From JAAZNO01 sp012798275 (GTDB lineage: Bacteria > Chloroflexota > Anaerolineae > B4-G1 > SLSP01): a stretch of DNA of 64,000 nucleotides. Under the pieces are notes generated by a model. It ran no database searches and was not told where the DNA came from. It saw nothing but the letters and a program-made list of their open reading frames with translations. A program made the position numbers and the translations under genes. The first letter of the stretch is position 1, and every line of letters begins with the position of its first letter. The stretch is from positions 1 through 64,000 of the forward strand of contig DAOPQD010000008.1 in the NCBI GenBank assembly GCA_035347995.1, in the 5' to 3' direction. Below are positions 61,064 to 64,000 of the stretch, piece after piece.

Positions 61064-64000
61064 TCATCGTTCACTTCGGCCTGCACTACTCCCGAGATTA
61101 CGCATCAACAAAGGTAGATAGACAGAGTAAACGGGCGGCTCATACAAGATGGCGTCGGAGTAAGCCACCGACACGTTGCCGGCTCCGTCGCGGAATTGGA
61201 CCCCGACCGTATGTTCCCCCGGCTGGGCGGGCAGCGTCCAGGTGTGGCTCGTGACGAATGGATCCCAGGCGCTCCAGGCTGCCATGTCGTTCCGCAGCCG
61301 CAGGTGAGTCACGCCGTTGGTGTCGCTGGCGCTCAGGGTCAAGACAACCTGCGTGTCGGTCACGACTTCGGCACCCCCTTCGATCAGGATGCTGCCTGTG
61401 GGCGGGGTCGTGTCGAGGACGATGGTGTCGCTGCAGGCATCGGACTCGTTGCCTGCCCGGTCGCGGAACCTGATGTAGACTGTCTTCGTGCCCTCTCCCG
61501 CCGTCAGTGTCCAGTTCAGCGAAGTGGCATAAGCCACCCAGGTGGCACCGCCGAAGTCGCTGCTATTGGAGGCCATCACCTGGCCTACACCTGTGCCCAC
61601 ATCTGCCCCCGCCAGATTCAGCGTCACTGCCGTCGAGGCCGCGTAAGTAGCCCCAGCGTTGATGCTGACGCTGCCGGTGGGCGGTGTCTCGTCGTTGGTG
61701 AGGATGACGAGGCCGTACTCCGTTGTGCAGCCGTAGGCCCAGGGGTCCCAGTGGTCTACCTTGCCATAGTATACTCCGCTGGCCGAGGGTTGCCAATCCA
61801 GGCGTGACGACCACATCCTCGCGTAGTCGTCGTTGGAATCAATCAGCGTGCTGCCGTCCATCCCGTAGAGGTAGAGCACCGTGTCGGCGTGGCCGCCCGT
61901 GTTGGTCGTTGCCAGGGTGTAGGTGACGCCGGCGGCGGCGTAGAACTTCACCCAGTCCTGATCGCCCTCGGTGTGAACGTTGTGGGTCTGGGAGACGCCA
62001 TCGGTGGTGATCCAGTTGGCGCTGCCGGCGGTGTTGTCCGCTTCATAAGCGTCGGGGGCGGTGTCGCAGATGTCCACCGTGTGCTGGGCATCGCCGTCGC
62101 CACCGGCATAGGTGCTCTGGTTGCCGGCGAAATCACGGGCACGGGCGCGAAAGTAGTAGGTATGACCGTCCAGGCCGACGAAGCGGGTGTAGGTCTCGGT
62201 GGTGCTGATAGCCAGGTCCGTCCACGTGCCACCTGCCCCCTCCCGATACTGCACGTCGTAAGCGGCGATGCCGGACAGGGCGTCGTAACTGTCCCACCAG
62301 TTCACCCAGAAGTCGCGGAAGGGCGCGTCACCATACATCTGGCTCACACTGGCGGCAACAGTGGGCGGGGTGCGATCAAGCCCCAGGTTCCACGCCCCTG
62401 CACCGGTCCAGTGACCAACCCAATCGAAGGCCCAGATGTAAAAGGCTCCACCCCGCTGCTCAGCCAGGCCGCTGGTGTCGAAATCCCAACTCCAACCGTC
62501 TCTGCCATCCTGGTCGGCGCCGAGCCATACCCAATCGGAGTTCTCCCAGTCAGCGTCGTGCCACAGGAACTCGACGCGATTGACGCCGCTCTCGTTATCG
62601 ACGGCGGAGACGATCACCGTTTGTGTGGTGGAATCAATCCAAGAATCAGGCTCCGGCGAGACAATCTCGGCAGTGGGCGTGATGGCATCGGTCAGTAAGT
62701 GAATTGAATATATGTAATCGGTTCCGCCCTCGTATCCGTAATCACGGACTTTGATGTAGTAAGTCCCATCGTGAGGTAGTTCATGGCTCAAGTGCGAATC
62801 AGGAGTAGTGGGCTCATCGTCGTTCTGGGCCAGAACGGTCGTTCCGTCGCTGTCCAACAGGTAGAGGTAAGAATCCAGCGACGATCCTTCACTCTGGGCG
62901 TCGATATCGACAACCACCTTATCGCCCGTTGTGCCACTGAAGGCGTAGAAATCTTCATCATTTATGTAACAGATATCGGCATTGAGCGTTTGTCCATAAC
63001 TGAACCCCGTCGCTAAGTCAGGGGAATCGTTGATCTCGTTGTCGTCATTACAAGCAACGAGATTGACGGCTGTCACATATCTTTCAATCAGGCAATTGCC
63101 GTAAGCGACCTTGAAGTATCCATCGCCATTCCACCCACTCCCCCAGCTGTTGCGCACGATCCAGTAATTTCCCGCATCGTTATAGCCGACGATGGAGACA
63201 GCGTGATTGGTATACTCCGGATCAGGGTCGCAATGGTAGAGATCATTGCTATCAAAACTGCCCTCCATATAAATCGAAACGGCTAAGGGACCATGTGCAA
63301 GTAACGTATTCTTGATCTCATCACGGGTAGGATACCACGTGGTATCTGTACGCGCTACGGAATACAAGCGTGAATTCCAATCGCTGCAGCGATCGCTGCA
63401 TTGGTAATCGCTGCACTCCGTGTCGCTGCAGTACGTGCACATGTCGGCTCGGCAACCATTGCTGTCGTACGTACAACCATCAGAATCCCCATCATGATAG
63501 GGAAGACACTCTTCGTCGGGGATTCCCTCATCCCGGATAAAGGACAATGCAGATGTCTCCCAGCCACCATTACAATCCCCGGCATTGACGGCGCAGTCGG
63601 TGACCAGGTACTGTTCGGACATATCAGGATCGTGGGCCGGGTTGCGGTATCCAACGTTGGTAGCGGCCTCAGCAACGCCGACGGCGGCAAAGGCCCAGCA
63701 ACTTCCACAAATCCCCTGATTCTTAATCGGCGTCAGCCAATCGCCGCCATCGTAAGTCCGCCAATCGAAGGAGGAAGGCGCACTGAGATTCTGGGTGTCC
63801 AACGAAGGGGAAGGGACAGAAGGCGCGGCAGGCTGCGTGGATGAATAAGGTTCTGAGGCCCCCATTGATTTCTCGGCCAGGCTTACAGCCTCAGCCGCAG
63901 ACATGATCTCCCGACCATCAGCATCCACGCAGAGAGCGGAAACCGGCGAAAACGGACCTGCACCATCCCGCTTGCTTATCGTATCCAAACCTTGACGCAC
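61064..64000 (-). CDS. papain-like (C1A) peptidase with PPC and Ig-like domains, N-terminus outside the window
   Basis: At least 978 residues; the reading frame is open to the window edge, so the true start and signal peptide are probably beyond it. A C1A peptidase occupies about 80-330 of the visible part: NQGICGSCWAF with the catalytic Cys near 101 and its Gln, YTNHAVSIVGY with the His, VRNSWGSGW with the Asn. An extra Cys-rich insert (DMCTYCSDTECSDYQCSDRC) lies between. Two PPC-like domains (EDFYAFSGTTGDKVVVDID; QDWVKFYAAAGVTYTLATTN) and several Ig/fibronectin-like modules follow. Ends SVYLPLLMRNLGSSAGRSER. A secreted protease is the clear prediction. Confidence 0.88.
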   Translation of the reverse strand: MRQGLDTISKRDGAGPFSPVSALCVDADGREIMSAAEAVSLAEKSMGASEPYSSTQPAAPSVPSPSLDTQNLSAPSSFDWRTYDGGDWLTPIKNQGICGSCWAFAAVGVAEAATNVGYRNPAHDPDMSEQYLVTDCAVNAGDCNGGWETSALSFIRDEGIPDEECLPYHDGDSDGCTYDSNGCRADMCTYCSDTECSDYQCSDRCSDWNSRLYSVARTDTTWYPTRDEIKNTLLAHGPLAVSIYMEGSFDSNDLYHCDPDPEYTNHAVSIVGYNDAGNYWIVRNSWGSGWNGDGYFKVAYGNCLIERYVTAVNLVACNDDNEINDSPDLATGFSYGQTLNADICYINDEDFYAFSGTTGDKVVVDIDAQSEGSSLDSYLYLLDSDGTTVLAQNDDEPTTPDSHLSHELPHDGTYYIKVRDYGYEGGTDYIYSIHLLTDAITPTAEIVSPEPDSWIDSTTQTVIVSAVDNESGVNRVEFLWHDADWENSDWVWLGADQDGRDGWSWDFDTSGLAEQRGGAFYIWAFDWVGHWTGAGAWNLGLDRTPPTVAASVSQMYGDAPFRDFWVNWWDSYDALSGIAAYDVQYREGAGGTWTDLAISTTETYTRFVGLDGHTYYFRARARDFAGNQSTYAGGDGDAQHTVDICDTAPDAYEADNTAGSANWITTDGVSQTHNVHTEGDQDWVKFYAAAGVTYTLATTNTGGHADTVLYLYGMDGSTLIDSNDDYARMWSSRLDWQPSASGVYYGKVDHWDPWAYGCTTEYGLVILTNDETPPTGSVSINAGATYAASTAVTLNLAGADVGTGVGQVMASNSSDFGGATWVAYATSLNWTLTAGEGTKTVYIRFRDRAGNESDACSDTIVLDTTPPTGSILIEGGAEVVTDTQVVLTLSASDTNGVTHLRLRNDMAAWSAWDPFVTSHTWTLPAQPGEHTVGVQFRDGAGNVSVAYSDAILYEPPVYSVYLPLLMRNLGSSAGRSER

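Overview
The window is about 61-63 percent G+C by eye and reads as a bacterial chromosome segment, most likely from an anaerobic or facultative member of the Chloroflexota (Anaerolineae/Caldilineae type). The basis is inference from gene content: ferredoxin-linked 2-oxoacid oxidoreductase, a biotin-dependent Na+ pump decarboxylase, menaquinone-type methyltransferase, Pro/Thr-linker lipoprotein, SBBP beta-propeller protein, and several huge secreted proteins ending in a shared LPLxxR motif. No 16S rRNA, tRNA, CRISPR array, insertion sequence or prophage was recognised.

Layout. 1-3.1 kb: fructan/sucrose use (GH32 hydrolase and ROK sugar kinase). 3.2-5.1 kb: pseudouridine synthase, cytidylate kinase and a small coiled-coil protein. 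5.1-7.5 kb: a restriction-modification pair of AvaI/BsoBI type whose endonuclease is split by a -1 frame change at a perfect slippery heptamer. 7.6-12.2 kb: lipoamide dehydrogenase, a PyrK-like flavo-iron-sulfur protein, a dihydroorotate-dehydrogenase-like protein lacking the usual catalytic signature, a small membrane protein, and menG/ubiE. 12.4-19.6 kb: two bioenergetic operons, a Na+-translocating acyl-CoA decarboxylase (alpha, gamma, biotin carrier, a GNAT acetyltransferase, beta) and a four-subunit 2-oxoacid:ferredoxin oxidoreductase closed by a clear terminator. 19.7-24.7 kb: MFS exporter, lipoprotein, aminotransferase and an atypical winged-helix regulator. 24.7-29.9 kb: the conserved rpsB-tsf-pyrH-frr-uppS-cdsA string. 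30.5-40.2 kb: rho, a membrane protein, glycogen phosphorylase, GNAT, LysM/YkuD L,D-transpeptidase and a SWIM zinc protein. 40.2-47.2 kb: a GntR regulator followed by an M20 hydrolase, two different carbamoyltransferases (PyrB-like and YgeW-like), carbamate kinase and a threonine-synthase-like PLP enzyme, a gene set that looks built to release carbamoyl phosphate and make ATP. 47.2-49.1 kb: two toxin-antitoxin modules around a VanZ-like gene. 49.1-53 kb: amino-acid permease with universal stress domains and a second PLP enzyme. 53.2-64 kb (minus strand): three very large secreted proteins, one with seven SBBP repeats, one with a protease-propeptide-like start, and one papain-like peptidase cut by the window edge.

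Between the genes lies an unusual amount of structured, repeated DNA. A three-hairpin element occurs three times (about 1.8, 21.1 and 30.2 kb) with paired base changes that keep the stems intact, each time in the same orientation as the next gene downstream. Two further leader families sit directly against start codons: one before the ROK kinase, rho and the L,D-transpeptidase, the other before the decarboxylase alpha subunit, the MFS exporter and the M20 hydrolase. Short degenerate spacers rich in CCCATTAC and TCGCTTT units separate many operon genes. These leader families, the frameshifted endonuclease, the carbamoyl cluster and the common C-terminal motif of the secreted proteins are the parts most worth following up.
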